From Porcincola intestinalis (GTDB taxonomy: Bacteria > Bacillota > Clostridia > Lachnospirales > Lachnospiraceae), in the NCBI RefSeq assembly GCF_009696445.1, contig NZ_VULZ01000006.1:123406-187405 (forward strand): a stretch of DNA of 64,000 bases. Reading direction: 5' to 3'. A program made the translations under genes and the position numbers. This document shows, piece by piece, positions 17,245 to 26,008 of the stretch (position 1 is its first letter; every line of letters begins with the position of its first letter). The notes beneath the pieces were generated by a model. It had not been told where the DNA came from. It worked only from the letters and a program-made list of their open reading frames with translations, and made no database searches.

Positions 17245-17289
17245 GTGTCTGCGTGAAGCGTGTCTGTATGTAGCGTGTCTGCGTGTAAT
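17245..17289. repeat. Three tandem 15-bp repeats in an operon spacer
   Basis: GTGTCTGCGTGAAGC, GTGTCTGTATGTAGC and GTGTCTGCGTGTAAT follow each other without gaps between the permease and ATPase genes. They lie within the transcribed region but are not coding. Confidence 0.9.
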
Positions 17290-17304
17290 GTCCTCTGGCG
17301 GCGG

Positions 17305-18234
17305 TCATTTTCCGGCCAGATTCCCCCTGCTCATCCGTCTCCTGTAGAAGGCTGCCTTATCCTTGATGTACGGGATGACGATGGCTGCCGTCACAATCAG
17401 AGCGGAGGCAAGCTTTAGAAATTCGGCCGGCATGTTGAATTTCATCGCAATGGCAACAATCAGACGATACAGGCAGCTCCCCAGAATGACACCGATTGTC
17501 CGTTTGAATATGGAACCTCTCCGGACGAGTGTCTCACCGATCATCAGGGAAGCCAGGGCAATAGTGACTTGTCCTGTCCCGAAGTTGATGTCGCAGGACT
17601 TCTGATACTGTGCAAGAAGAGCGCCGGACAAGGCAGTCAGGGCAGAGGAAATGCACAGACCGACCGTGATCGTGAACGCAGGGTTGACAGATGAGGCACG
17701 GACCATGTTTTCATTGTCACCGGTCGCCCGGATGGAAAGCCCGAGGGTTGTATTGAGAAACCAGTGCAGGATGAAGCAGATGACAAGGACGATGCACAGA
17801 AGGATGATCAGCGTGAAGAGCTTTCTGTACCATCCGGCAGAGCTGACACCCTTTGCGAGTGAAAAAATCGTGTCTGAGCCGAAGATATTCAGGTTTGAGG
17901 AGGATCCCATCGCCAGAAAGTTGATGGTATAAAGGCCGGTATTGACAATGATACCGGCAAGGATGGACTCCACTCCCAGTCTTGTCTGAAGAAAAGCCGT
18001 CACATATCCGGAGAGGATACCTGCCGCCATGGCTGCCGGGAGCGCCAGAAACGGATGTCCCGCGACGGTCATGCTGGCACCGACTGCACAGCCGAGCGTA
18101 AAGCAGCCGTCCGTTGAAAGATCGGCGATCTTCAGAAGGCCGAATGATATATAGAGCGCGAGGGCGACCAGACCGTAGAGAAGCCCGAGCTCCATGGAAG
18201 TCGTGAACTGAGTACCGGTGAAAAACTGCAGCAT
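17305..18234 (-). CDS. ABC transporter permease (aromatic amino acid-type uptake system)
   Basis: A 309-residue polytopic membrane protein of the branched-chain/BPD_transp_2 permease family. About eight hydrophobic segments can be followed, and the conserved loop SIRATGDNENMVRASSVNP before a helix is the coupling region of this family. It partners the ATPase downstream and the binding protein upstream. The closeness to tyrA and aroA makes an aromatic amino acid a reasonable substrate, but the sequence alone does not prove it. Confidence 0.9.
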   Translation of the reverse strand: MLQFFTGTQFTTSMELGLLYGLVALALYISFGLLKIADLSTDGCFTLGCAVGASMTVAGHPFLALPAAMAAGILSGYVTAFLQTRLGVESILAGIIVNTGLYTINFLAMGSSSNLNIFGSDTIFSLAKGVSSAGWYRKLFTLIILLCIVLVICFILHWFLNTTLGLSIRATGDNENMVRASSVNPAFTITVGLCISSALTALSGALLAQYQKSCDINFGTGQVTIALASLMIGETLVRRGSIFKRTIGVILGSCLYRLIVAIAMKFNMPAEFLKLASALIVTAAIVIPYIKDKAAFYRRRMSRGNLAGK

Positions 18235-18251
18235 ATAAAAACCTCTTCAGA

Positions 18252-18296
18252 CAAAGAAAAGCGGGCTGTCATGTGAGTGGTCACAGAACAGCCCGC
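18252..18296 (-). terminator. Hairpin terminator between binding-protein and permease genes
   Basis: On the minus strand GCGGGCTGT pairs perfectly with ACAGCCCGC around an 18-nt loop, followed by TTTTCTTTGT. It lies inside the operon, after the binding-protein gene. A partial terminator here would give more binding protein than permease, a common arrangement. Confidence 0.7.
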
Positions 18297-18434
18297 ACAG
18301 GATCATGGATTGTTTGAGTTGTTGTGCCGGGGAAGCGTCCCCGACGCCTATTGTACTGAAAACAGACCGATCTGGCAAGTTAAGGATAAGGCGGCATCAG
18401 CCCGCAGCCGCCTCCTCCGTCCGGGCGGGATGCT

Positions 18435-19496
18435 TCAGCTCTCTGCCTCTGTCGCTGCCTCCGTCTGGTCGGAGAATTCCTTCGCAGTCTTTGTCTCGAC
18501 AACCTTCTCACACATATCCTTGAACATGCTGTAGTCGATGCCGATCGCCTCTGCGGTCTCCGTGTTGACGGTCGCGATTCCGTTGTTCAGTGTCCGGACA
18601 GGAGTCGTTGCTGGGTCAGCGCCGCCGGCGAGAATGTCTGAAACCATGTTTGCCGTCTCCGTGCCAAGCTCCGCGTAGTTGACGCCGTATCCGCAGAACG
18701 CACCATTCAGGGCAAAGGAGTCAGCGCCGCAGTACTGCGGAATCTTCGCGTCGATGAAGTCTTCGTAGATCGAAAGCTCCGCGGTCATGACAGTGTTGTC
18801 GGTCGGGGTAAATGCCGCCTCAACGCCCTCTCCGATCAGCGCCTGGGCCGCCTGAATGATCTCGTCTGCTGTTGTGCCGGTCTTCTCGACATACTCCAGA
18901 CCATTCTTGTCACAGTAAGCCTTTGCCTCCTCGATTGCTTTCTTCGAGGCATCTTCAGACTTGTTGTAGAGGAGGCCGACCTTCTTCAGATTCGGGTTTG
19001 CCGCCTGCATCAGCTTGAAGACAGCCTCTGTGTCCAGAGCGTCGGAGGTTCCTGTCACATTCGCTCCCGGAGCGTCATTGCTCTTGACAAGTCCGGCTGT
19101 CTCAGGGTCTGTGACAGCTGAGAAGACAACCGGAATCCCTGTGTCCTCAGTCGCCGACTGCATGATGACGGCTGCCGGTGTCGCGATCGGAACGATGCAG
19201 TCCACTTTCTCATCGACAAGCTTTGAAGCAAACTGGTTCAGTGTCGTGGAATCCGCCTGCCCGTCATACTCCGTGTAGTGGAATGTCACGCCGAGCTCGG
19301 CAGATTTTTTATCGAGCTGCTTTTCAATGCTCGCCTCAATCTGATTGAGGGATGCGTCGTCGACATACTTGACAATGCCGACTTCAAAGGTTTTTCCGGA
19401 TGCGGCCTCTGTCTCCCCGGCAAAAGCCGCAGGGGCAGCGACACAGCTGCCTGCCATGAGAACCGCAGAGAGCGCGGCCAGTGTTCTCTTTTTCAT
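18435..19496 (-). CDS. ABC transporter substrate-binding protein (PF04392/TrpX-like)
   Basis: 353 residues with an N-terminal signal sequence (Lys-Lys-Arg, hydrophobic core, cleavage near AFA-GE around residue 27) and a following Glu/Ala/Ser-rich stretch. The mature part begins FEVGIVKYVDDASLNQI, typical of the PF04392 family of periplasmic-type binding proteins used by TrpXYZ and related importers. A clear lipobox is not present, although a Cys lies at position 18. The start follows GGAGGAGGG. It is the first gene of the transporter operon. Confidence 0.9.
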   Translation of the reverse strand: MKKRTLAALSAVLMAGSCVAAPAAFAGETEAASGKTFEVGIVKYVDDASLNQIEASIEKQLDKKSAELGVTFHYTEYDGQADSTTLNQFASKLVDEKVDCIVPIATPAAVIMQSATEDTGIPVVFSAVTDPETAGLVKSNDAPGANVTGTSDALDTEAVFKLMQAANPNLKKVGLLYNKSEDASKKAIEEAKAYCDKNGLEYVEKTGTTADEIIQAAQALIGEGVEAAFTPTDNTVMTAELSIYEDFIDAKIPQYCGADSFALNGAFCGYGVNYAELGTETANMVSDILAGGADPATTPVRTLNNGIATVNTETAEAIGIDYSMFKDMCEKVVETKTAKEFSDQTEAATEAES

Positions 19497-19559
19497 GATA
19501 AACCCTCCTCCTGGACAATGAATCAACCAGTCCATTTCTCCTGAAATGAAACTTCAGTT

Positions 19560-19588
19560 ATTATAATACAGCAGATCGGGCAGATCAA
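19560..19588 (-). promoter_or_regulatory. Promoter of the ABC binding-protein operon
   Basis: On the minus strand TTGATC is followed after 17 bp by a consensus TATAAT, about 60 bp upstream of the binding-protein ATG. The rest of the 381-bp space between this gene and pnp (19497-19877) holds the pnp terminator hairpin and no gene that I can support. Confidence 0.75.
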
Positions 19589-19750
19589 GAAATGATTTTG
19601 TGAATATCGGCTGATTGCTTTAATTATTACGGATATATCAAAAGTATCCAAAAAACAAACAGGATGTCGTTTTCTTCTGCCCGATGCGGCATTCCACTGT
19701 CATCTCGTGCTCCTCACTCGATGATGAATGGTCACCTTCACATATAGAAG

Positions 19751-19782
19751 CCCCCGCCCGGTTTTCTCAAGCCGGGTGGGGG
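19751..19782 (-). terminator. Strong G+C hairpin downstream of pnp
   Basis: On the minus strand CCCCCACCCGG pairs with CCGGGCGGGGG around a 10-nt loop, about 95 bp after the pnp stop. The tail is only CTTCTATAT, so termination strength is uncertain. It may instead protect the 3' end. Confidence 0.5.
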
Positions 19783-19877
19783 TTCTGAACATTCACATTC
19801 TTCTGTTTATTACAATGTTTATTGCCGGTGCTGTTTTCACCAGGATTTTCGGAACTTTCCAGGCAGTTCAGACTGTG

Positions 19878-21989
19878 TCACGCAGACTGATAAGGTCCCT
19901 GTTTGACATCCTTCATGGAGAAGGAAAGTCTGCCCATCTTGTCTTTTCCGAGGCAGACAACCGTCACCTTGTCACCGAGCGTCAGCACATCCTCAACATG
20001 GTCGATTCTATGCTTTGCGATCTTGGAGATGTGGACCATGCCTTCCTTGCCGGGAGCGAACTCGATGAATGCGCCGAAGTCCTTGATCGACACAACAGTC
20101 CCCTGAAGGATCTGACCCTCCTCGAAGTCGGTCGTGATGATCCGGATCATATTGATGGCGCTCGCAATCGCATTCTTGTCATCGCTCGACACAGATACAT
20201 TGCCGTCATCATCGATATCGATCTTGGCGCCTGTTCTGGCGATGATCTCATTGATGGTCTTTCCGCGCTGACCAACAACATCACCGATCTTGTTCGGATC
20301 AATCTGGATCTGCTCGATCTTCGGCGCGTACTTCGAGACCTCCGGTCTCGGCTCAGCGATGCACGGAGTCATAATCTCATTGAGGATATACTCCCTTGCC
20401 TGCTTCGTGCGCGCAATCGCTTCCTCAACAATCGGACGGGTCAGACCGTGGATCTTGATATCCATCTGGATCGCCGTGATGCCGTCATGCGTGCCTGCGA
20501 CCTTGAAGTCCATATCCCCAAAGAAGTCCTCAAGTCCCTGAATATCGGTCAGGACGATGTAATCATCATCGGTATCTCCGGTTACAAGTCCGCAGGAAAT
20601 GCCGGCAACCTGCTTCTTAATCGGAACGCCAGCAGCCATCAGGGACATCGTAGACGCACAAATGGATGCCTGAGAGGTGGAGCCGTTCGACTCGAAGGTT
20701 TCGGAGACGCATCGGATCGCGTACGGGAAATCTTCCTTGGACGGAATCACCGGCAGAAGCGCTCTCTCAGCGAGCGCGCCATGCCCGATCTCACGGCGTC
20801 CCGGGCCTCTGGACGGCTTTGTCTCACCGACAGAGTAGGATGGGAAGTTATACTGGTGAATATACCGCTTCTCTGTGATATTCGGATCTAGCCCCTCAAT
20901 CTTCTGAACTTCGGAGAGCGGTGCAAGGGTTGTGACGGTACAGATCTGCGTCTGTCCGCGGGTGAACATTGCACTTCCATGAACCCGGGGAATCAGGTCA
21001 ATCTCGGCTGACAACGGCCGGATCTGATCGATCTTTCTTCCGTCCGGTCTCTTGTGATCCTTCAGAATCATCTTCCGGACTGTCTTCTTCTCATACTGAT
21101 ACATGGCGTCCGCAAGGTATGCAAGATAATCTTCCTTCTCTGCCCATGCTTCCTTCACCCGGTCTGTCAGAACAGCGATGTTTGCCTCACGCTGCTGCTT
21201 TTCGTCTGTGAAGACAGCCTGTTCCATCTCCTCCTGCGGAACAAGCTCCTTGAGCGCAGCAAAGACCTCCTCCGGGACTGCATAGCTCTGATAGGTGAAC
21301 TTCTGCTTGCCCTCAGCCGCAACGATCTCATTGATGAAACGAATGATTTCCTGATTGACATCGTGCGCCTTGTAGATGGCCTCGATCATCCTGGCTTCCG
21401 GAATCTCCTTTGCGCCTGCCTCGATCATGATGACCTTCGTCGAGGTGGATGCGACTGTCAGCTGCAGATCGCCCTCATCCCACTGCTTCTGGGACGGATT
21501 GATGATGAACTCCCCGTCGATCATGCCAACCTGGGTCATCGCACAGGGTCCGTCGAACGGAATATCGGAGATGCAGGTCGCAATGGAGCTGCCGAGCATG
21601 GCGACAAGCTCCGGACGGCACTCCGGATCGACCGACATGACCAGGTTATTCAGGGTTACATCGTTGCGGAAATCCTTCGGGAAGAGCGGGCGCATCGGAC
21701 GGTCAATGACGCGCGCGGTCAGAACAGAGTTCTCACTCGCCTTGCCCTCTCTTTTGTTGAAACCACCCGGAATCTTGCCGACTGCGTAAGCCTTCTCCTC
21801 AAACTCCACGGAGAGCGGGAAGAAATCGATGCCTTCTCTCGGTGCGTCGGAAGCTGTTGCTGTCGAGAGAACCGTCGTGTCGCCGTAGTGCATGAATGCA
21901 GCACCATTCGCCTGGGCCGCGACCCTGCCGACATCGACGCTGAGCGTGCGGCCGGCCAGTTCCATGGAATACCTTCTGCCTTTTTTCAT
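19878..21989 (-). CDS. pnp: Polyribonucleotide nucleotidyltransferase (PNPase)
   Basis: A 703-residue phosphorolytic 3'-5' exoribonuclease. Two RNase PH-like domains are visible (first with FFPLSVEFEEK and RDRPMRPLF-like RVIDRPMRPLFP; second with RPDGRKIDQIRPLS and FTRGQTQ), then a KH domain (VVGQRGKTINEI) and an S1 domain (GTVVSIKDFGAFIEF). ATG 21989 follows AAAGGAG; upstream in-frame codons lack a ribosome site. It lies behind rpsO as in most bacteria, but a terminator separates the two. Confidence 0.97.
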   Translation of the reverse strand: MKKGRRYSMELAGRTLSVDVGRVAAQANGAAFMHYGDTTVLSTATASDAPREGIDFFPLSVEFEEKAYAVGKIPGGFNKREGKASENSVLTARVIDRPMRPLFPKDFRNDVTLNNLVMSVDPECRPELVAMLGSSIATCISDIPFDGPCAMTQVGMIDGEFIINPSQKQWDEGDLQLTVASTSTKVIMIEAGAKEIPEARMIEAIYKAHDVNQEIIRFINEIVAAEGKQKFTYQSYAVPEEVFAALKELVPQEEMEQAVFTDEKQQREANIAVLTDRVKEAWAEKEDYLAYLADAMYQYEKKTVRKMILKDHKRPDGRKIDQIRPLSAEIDLIPRVHGSAMFTRGQTQICTVTTLAPLSEVQKIEGLDPNITEKRYIHQYNFPSYSVGETKPSRGPGRREIGHGALAERALLPVIPSKEDFPYAIRCVSETFESNGSTSQASICASTMSLMAAGVPIKKQVAGISCGLVTGDTDDDYIVLTDIQGLEDFFGDMDFKVAGTHDGITAIQMDIKIHGLTRPIVEEAIARTKQAREYILNEIMTPCIAEPRPEVSKYAPKIEQIQIDPNKIGDVVGQRGKTINEIIARTGAKIDIDDDGNVSVSSDDKNAIASAINMIRIITTDFEEGQILQGTVVSIKDFGAFIEFAPGKEGMVHISKIAKHRIDHVEDVLTLGDKVTVVCLGKDKMGRLSFSMKDVKQGPYQSA

Positions 21990-22165
21990 CTTGAAACTCC
22001 TTTGTACATGCGACCCCATCCCCGAATCAACTGCAAGCATGACCTGCCGTGTCTGCCATCAGACAGCAGGGCATAATCCCACTCAGCACAGAACGCATGC
22101 TTTCACTCAGATCAGTCTTGCAGTTGCCTCGGCATGATGAAAATCGCGTCTTCAATTACACACAA

Positions 22166-22192
22166 AGCACCCCGGAACCAGTCCAGGGTGCT
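22166..22192 (-). terminator. Hairpin after rpsO
   Basis: On the minus strand AGCACCC and GGGTGCT pair around an inner TGG...CCG segment, starting 15 bp after the rpsO stop and followed by TTGTGTGTAA. It probably attenuates transcription from rpsO into pnp. Confidence 0.6.
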
Positions 22193-22206
22193 CTGCAGAT
22201 GCCTCA

Positions 22207-22473
22207 TTACTTGCGGATTCCGAGCTTTGCGATCAGTTCACGGTAAGCATTGATATCCTTCTTTGCAAGATAAGCAAGAAGTCCTCTTCTCTGTCCTACC
22301 ATCTTGAACAGACCTCTTCTGGAAGCGTGATCCTTCGGATTGGCCTTCAGATGCTCAGTGAGCTCAGCGATCCGCTCGGTCAGGATTGCAACCTGAACCT
22401 CCGGCGAACCGGTGTCACCTTCCTTGCGGCCATACTTGTTGATCAGCTCTGTCTTCTTTTCCTTCGTAATCAT
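22207..22473 (-). CDS. rpsO: 30S ribosomal protein S15
   Basis: 88 residues, the exact family length. S15 binds 16S rRNA helices 20-22 in the small subunit. The signature [17 protein letters not shown] and the block [21 protein letters not shown] are present. AGGAGG precedes the ATG. It has its own promoter and a leader of about 160 nt. Confidence 0.98.
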   Translation of the reverse strand: MITKEKKTELINKYGRKEGDTGSPEVQVAILTERIAELTEHLKANPKDHASRRGLFKMVGQRRGLLAYLAKKDINAYRELIAKLGIRK

Positions 22474-22641
22474 GAGTCAGTCCTCCTGAGACTAATAATA
22501 GGCGTGCCGGGTCCCCGGCACAGTCATCTGAATCACACCGTCCCGTCAGAAAACGTCCGGCTGATCCAGTCGTATCACCAGATACACGGGATTCGCCGGA
22601 GGCGGCGGGATCCTGAGTACCGGTTCAAAACACACTTGTGC
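22474..22641 (-). promoter_or_regulatory. Structured rpsO leader, candidate S15 autoregulatory site
   Basis: Between the promoter and rpsO, the minus-strand RNA can form at least two stems: GGAT..GCCG..CGGC..ATCC at about 22592-22616, and GTGCCGGG..CCCGGCAC at about 22502-22521, roughly 30 nt before the ATG. S15 represses its own mRNA through leader structures in many bacteria (established). That this leader does so is inference. Confidence 0.45.
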
Positions 22642-22670
22642 AGTGTAACATCATTATGAAGACGCGTCAA
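22642..22670 (-). promoter_or_regulatory. rpsO promoter overlapping the end of ribF
   Basis: Minus strand: TTGACG, 17 bp, TACACT. The -35 box overlaps the ribF stop region (stop at 22667). Confidence 0.65.
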
Positions 22671-23623
22671 GTTTTCGGAAGGACGCCGCGTCTTGAAAGG
22701 AAATGGAGTCCCTTCCCGGCATCCTCCTTCATCTGCGCCGTCAGCTCCTCGAGCGAGGAGAACACCTCTTCACCCCGGATCCTGTGGTAGAATCTTGTCT
22801 GAAGATCGGTTCCGTACAGATCCTCTGAGAAGTCCAGAAGGTAGGTTTCAACCGTGCGGTCATTTCCATCCGAGATGGTCGGATTCGTGCCGATGTTGGT
22901 GACGCCCGGGACGCATCTTCCGTCCTGAAGCTCCGTGACCGTTGCATAGACTCCATCAGGCGGGAGAAGCTTGCGCGCCGACGGCAGGATGTTGACGGTC
23001 GGGAAGCCGATCGTCGAACCGAGGTGTCTGCCATGAACAACCCTGCCGGAAACCGGATAAGGCCGCCCCAGAAGCGCTTCTGTGAGATCCATATCTCCCG
23101 CTTTCAGGGCCGACCGGATCCTTGTAGAGCTGATCTCTCTACCCTGATAGCATTCCTTCGTCTCGATGACTGCGCGATAGCCGTACTGCTTCTGCCGGTC
23201 CAGCAGCATCTGCGCGCTTCCGGCCCTGCCGTATCCGAAGCGGAAATCCGACCCGACAACCAGGACAGCTGCATGCAGGATTTCCTTCAGCACGCGGCCG
23301 ATGAAAGCCTCCGCCTGCATCGTCATCAGTTCCTTTGAGAACGGACATTCAATCAGAACATCCATTCCAAGCGATGCAACATATGACGCCCGCTCCTGCT
23401 CTGTCAGAATCTGCTGCCCGCCTGAATCAATGGCAAACATGATACCGGTAAGACCTTCCTGCTGCCGGCGGAGCACCTCTGACAAAAGCTTCTGGTGACC
23501 TCTGTGAACCCCGTCGAATTTGCCGAGCGTAACCGCACTTGAATGCAGCAGTATATCGCCTGACAGACATGCACTTTGAAATTCATGTATTCCGTGATAA
23601 ATCAACATGCTATTTTCGCTCAT
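22667..23623 (-). CDS. ribF: Riboflavin kinase / FAD synthetase
   Basis: A 318-residue bifunctional enzyme making FMN and FAD. The N-terminal adenylyltransferase part has GKFDGVHRGHQ and EISSTRIR. The C-terminal kinase part has HGRHLGSTIGFPTVNI and VTNIGTNPT. Its ATG overlaps the truB stop (ATGA), so it is the last gene of the rimP-nusA-infB operon. Confidence 0.96.
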   Translation of the reverse strand: MSENSMLIYHGIHEFQSACLSGDILLHSSAVTLGKFDGVHRGHQKLLSEVLRRQQEGLTGIMFAIDSGGQQILTEQERASYVASLGMDVLIECPFSKELMTMQAEAFIGRVLKEILHAAVLVVGSDFRFGYGRAGSAQMLLDRQKQYGYRAVIETKECYQGREISSTRIRSALKAGDMDLTEALLGRPYPVSGRVVHGRHLGSTIGFPTVNILPSARKLLPPDGVYATVTELQDGRCVPGVTNIGTNPTISDGNDRTVETYLLDFSEDLYGTDLQTRFYHRIRGEEVFSSLEELTAQMKEDAGKGLHFLSRRGVLPKT

Positions 23624-24537
23624 TCTTCAGGCGGCCGGAGCATTCTGTAGGGACGATAGGTTCCGGCTGACGGCGTCTGTCTGTACAGGGCGTAAAATGT
23701 CCCGGCAGAATCACAGACGCGGATCATGTCCCCGCCACCGCGCGGCGGAAGGCCAAGCTCTCTCATCGTCAGCTCATTGCCGTTCAGAAGCTTCCGGTCT
23801 GCCTCGGGAATTGTCCGGACCCTCAGACAGTCCAGAAACATCTCCTCGCATGGAATGACATACGGGGCAAGCTCTCCGGATTTGGAAAGTGCCTCGATTC
23901 GCCCTAGCGAAAGGCTGTCGCCTATAAAGAAACCGCCGACGCGGAGTCGCTCGAGATGTTCCATCGCGCCGCCGACGCCAAGCCGTTCTCCAATATCCGC
24001 ACACAGGGTCCGGATGTAAGTGCCTTTGGAACAGTCAATCTTCAAGGTCACAAGAGGAAGAGAAATCTCTTCAATCTCAATCTTCGGTATTTCAACGTGA
24101 ACCGGCTTTCGCTCGACGACCTTTCCTTCCCTGGCCAGGTCATACAGCCTTTTTCCGCCGATCTGTTTGGCGGAATACATCGGCGGCACCTGATCGTATC
24201 CGCCCTGGAAAAAAAGGGCAGCCTGAGCGATCTCGTGCTCAGACAGTACCTTAAGCTGCGCCTGACCGGCTTCATTCAGAACCGTTCCGGTCATGTCCTG
24301 CGTGTCAGTCGTGACCCCCAGTCTGAGAACAGCCCGATAGGTTTTATCGTGGTCCGTCAGATATTCAGAAAGTCTGCAGGCTGTTCCGAGGAGCACCGGA
24401 AGAACGCCGACGGCAGCAGGATCCAGTGTCCCGGTATGACCGATCTTTTTCTGCCTCAGGATGCCGCGCAGTCTGGCAACAACATCGTTACTCGTATAGC
24501 CGGCTTCCTTGTAGACATTCAAAAGTCCGTTCCACAT
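23620..24537 (-). CDS. truB: tRNA pseudouridine(55) synthase TruB
   Basis: A 305-residue enzyme that isomerises U55 in the T-loop of tRNAs. The motif KIGHTGTLDPAAVGVLPV carries the catalytic Asp. The later KGTYIRTLCADIGERL block and a short C-terminal PUA-like tail are present. Start and stop couple to nrnA (TGATG) and ribF (ATGA). Confidence 0.96.
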   Translation of the reverse strand: MWNGLLNVYKEAGYTSNDVVARLRGILRQKKIGHTGTLDPAAVGVLPVLLGTACRLSEYLTDHDKTYRAVLRLGVTTDTQDMTGTVLNEAGQAQLKVLSEHEIAQAALFFQGGYDQVPPMYSAKQIGGKRLYDLAREGKVVERKPVHVEIPKIEIEEISLPLVTLKIDCSKGTYIRTLCADIGERLGVGGAMEHLERLRVGGFFIGDSLSLGRIEALSKSGELAPYVIPCEEMFLDCLRVRTIPEADRKLLNGNELTMRELGLPPRGGGDMIRVCDSAGTFYALYRQTPSAGTYRPYRMLRPPEE

Positions 24538-25523
24538 CAGGATGCTGTCTCCTCTGTGCCGGCGGAAAGCATGTGGAGCTGCTCCGCCACCTTTGCGACG
24601 ATATTGTTCACGACATCATGAACACCGCCGTTCATCGTGCAGCCGGCGGCATTGACATGCCCGCCGCCCTGGAAGAACAGGGCGATCTTTGCCACGTCAA
24701 CCTTTCCGTTCGAACGCATGCTGACCTTGAACTCCCGGATTCCGCTTTCGTAGAGGAAGATGGCAACCTCCACGCCTTCCGTCTCTCTCAAAATAGACGA
24801 GATCGGCGATAGGTCCTGGGGACCGACCCCATAGAAATCCATTTCCTTCTGGTGGATGACGGAAAAGATTACCTTTCCGTCCAGCATCAGCATGCTCTCG
24901 CTGAGCGCCTTTCCGATCACATGCGTCTGTGCGTAGGTCTTCTGATAAAAGGCAACATCGCATATTTTAGAAAAATCAATCCCGGTATCCATCAGCCAGC
25001 CTGCAATTTCCATCGTCCGGCTGCTTGTGCAGGAATAGCGGAAGACGCCGGAGTCGTTGATCACCCCCAGATACAGGGGTTCGGCGATCTCCTTTGTCAG
25101 GCGGTCTTTGCCGATCAGGAGGGTGACCAGCTCACTTGTCGAGCTGGAATCCGGCTGAACTTCATTGACGGCTCCGAAAAGAGGATTGCTGATATGATGA
25201 TCGATCACAAGCGTGCGCTTTGCCGCATTGAAATACGGCAGAGCGCTTCCAAACCTGTCAGGAGCCGAGACATCGAGCGATATGAACAGGTCAACCGGTT
25301 CGATCTCCGGATAACTGGTGATGATCTCATCTGTATGCGCAACGAAGCGGAACGCGTCTGAGAAATTGCCCTCCAGGTAGACATGGGCATCAATCTGCGG
25401 ATAATACGTCCGGAGAAACAGGTACATCCCCATGCAGCTCCCGAATGCATCTCCGTCCGGACGCACATGCCCGGCAATGGCGGCCGTGCGTACGTTCTTC
25501 AGCTGCTCATCCAGATTGATCAT
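24537..25523 (-). CDS. nrnA: DHH-family phosphoesterase NrnA (nanoRNase / pAp phosphatase)
   Basis: 328 residues. The DHH domain shows HVRPDGDAFGS, the eponymous DHH in VIDHHISN, and NDSGVFRY; the DHHA1 domain ends with FQGGGHVNAAG, the RNA-end binding Gly-rich loop. NrnA-type enzymes degrade nanoRNAs and dephosphorylate 3'-phosphoadenosine 5'-phosphate. The place between rbfA and truB is the standard Firmicute location. Confidence 0.93.
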   Translation of the reverse strand: MINLDEQLKNVRTAAIAGHVRPDGDAFGSCMGMYLFLRTYYPQIDAHVYLEGNFSDAFRFVAHTDEIITSYPEIEPVDLFISLDVSAPDRFGSALPYFNAAKRTLVIDHHISNPLFGAVNEVQPDSSSTSELVTLLIGKDRLTKEIAEPLYLGVINDSGVFRYSCTSSRTMEIAGWLMDTGIDFSKICDVAFYQKTYAQTHVIGKALSESMLMLDGKVIFSVIHQKEMDFYGVGPQDLSPISSILRETEGVEVAIFLYESGIREFKVSMRSNGKVDVAKIALFFQGGGHVNAAGCTMNGGVHDVVNNIVAKVAEQLHMLSAGTEETAS

Positions 25524-25981
25524 AGATCTGCCCCTCCCCCGTTGTCTTTATCCGTCCTGATGCCGAAACTGTCTGTCTCATCCTCAAAGCCTTCAAATAC
25601 TCGCCCTGTCATCTCACGGGCTTCATCGTCATGCCGGATGACGTCGTCGATCTTTTTCGACATGCTGACACCGTACGCAATGGAATCATCCGCAATGAAT
25701 CGGATTTCAGGCGTATTCCTCAGGTTCACTGTCCGTGCCAGCTCATGCCGGATGAAGCCTTCGGCTGCCCGGAGTCCCTTGATGGTCTCCTTCAGCGCAT
25801 CCGCATCGCCAAGAACGGATATATAAGCCTTGCAGGTTTTCAAGTCTGGAGCAACCTCGACCCCCGTGACGCTGGTCATCGGGTGCACGCGCGGATCCTT
25901 GATCTCACGCTGAATGATGGCCTGCATCTCACGGCGGTATTCTTCATTGATTCTGATATTCTTGATACTGTTTTTTCTCAT
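25520..25981 (-). CDS. rbfA: Ribosome-binding factor A
   Basis: A 153-residue KH-fold factor for 30S maturation. The family motifs REIKDPRV and the TCKAYISVLGD strand are present, and RNTPEIRFIADDSIAYG closes the domain. A polar Asp/Gly tail of about 30 residues follows. Its stop overlaps the nrnA start by 4 bp; infB lies 27 bp upstream. Confidence 0.95.
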   Translation of the reverse strand: MRKNSIKNIRINEEYRREMQAIIQREIKDPRVHPMTSVTGVEVAPDLKTCKAYISVLGDADALKETIKGLRAAEGFIRHELARTVNLRNTPEIRFIADDSIAYGVSMSKKIDDVIRHDDEAREMTGRVFEGFEDETDSFGIRTDKDNGGGADL

Positions 25982-26008
25982 TTTCTGTCTGTTCTTTCGC
26001 GTGACTGC

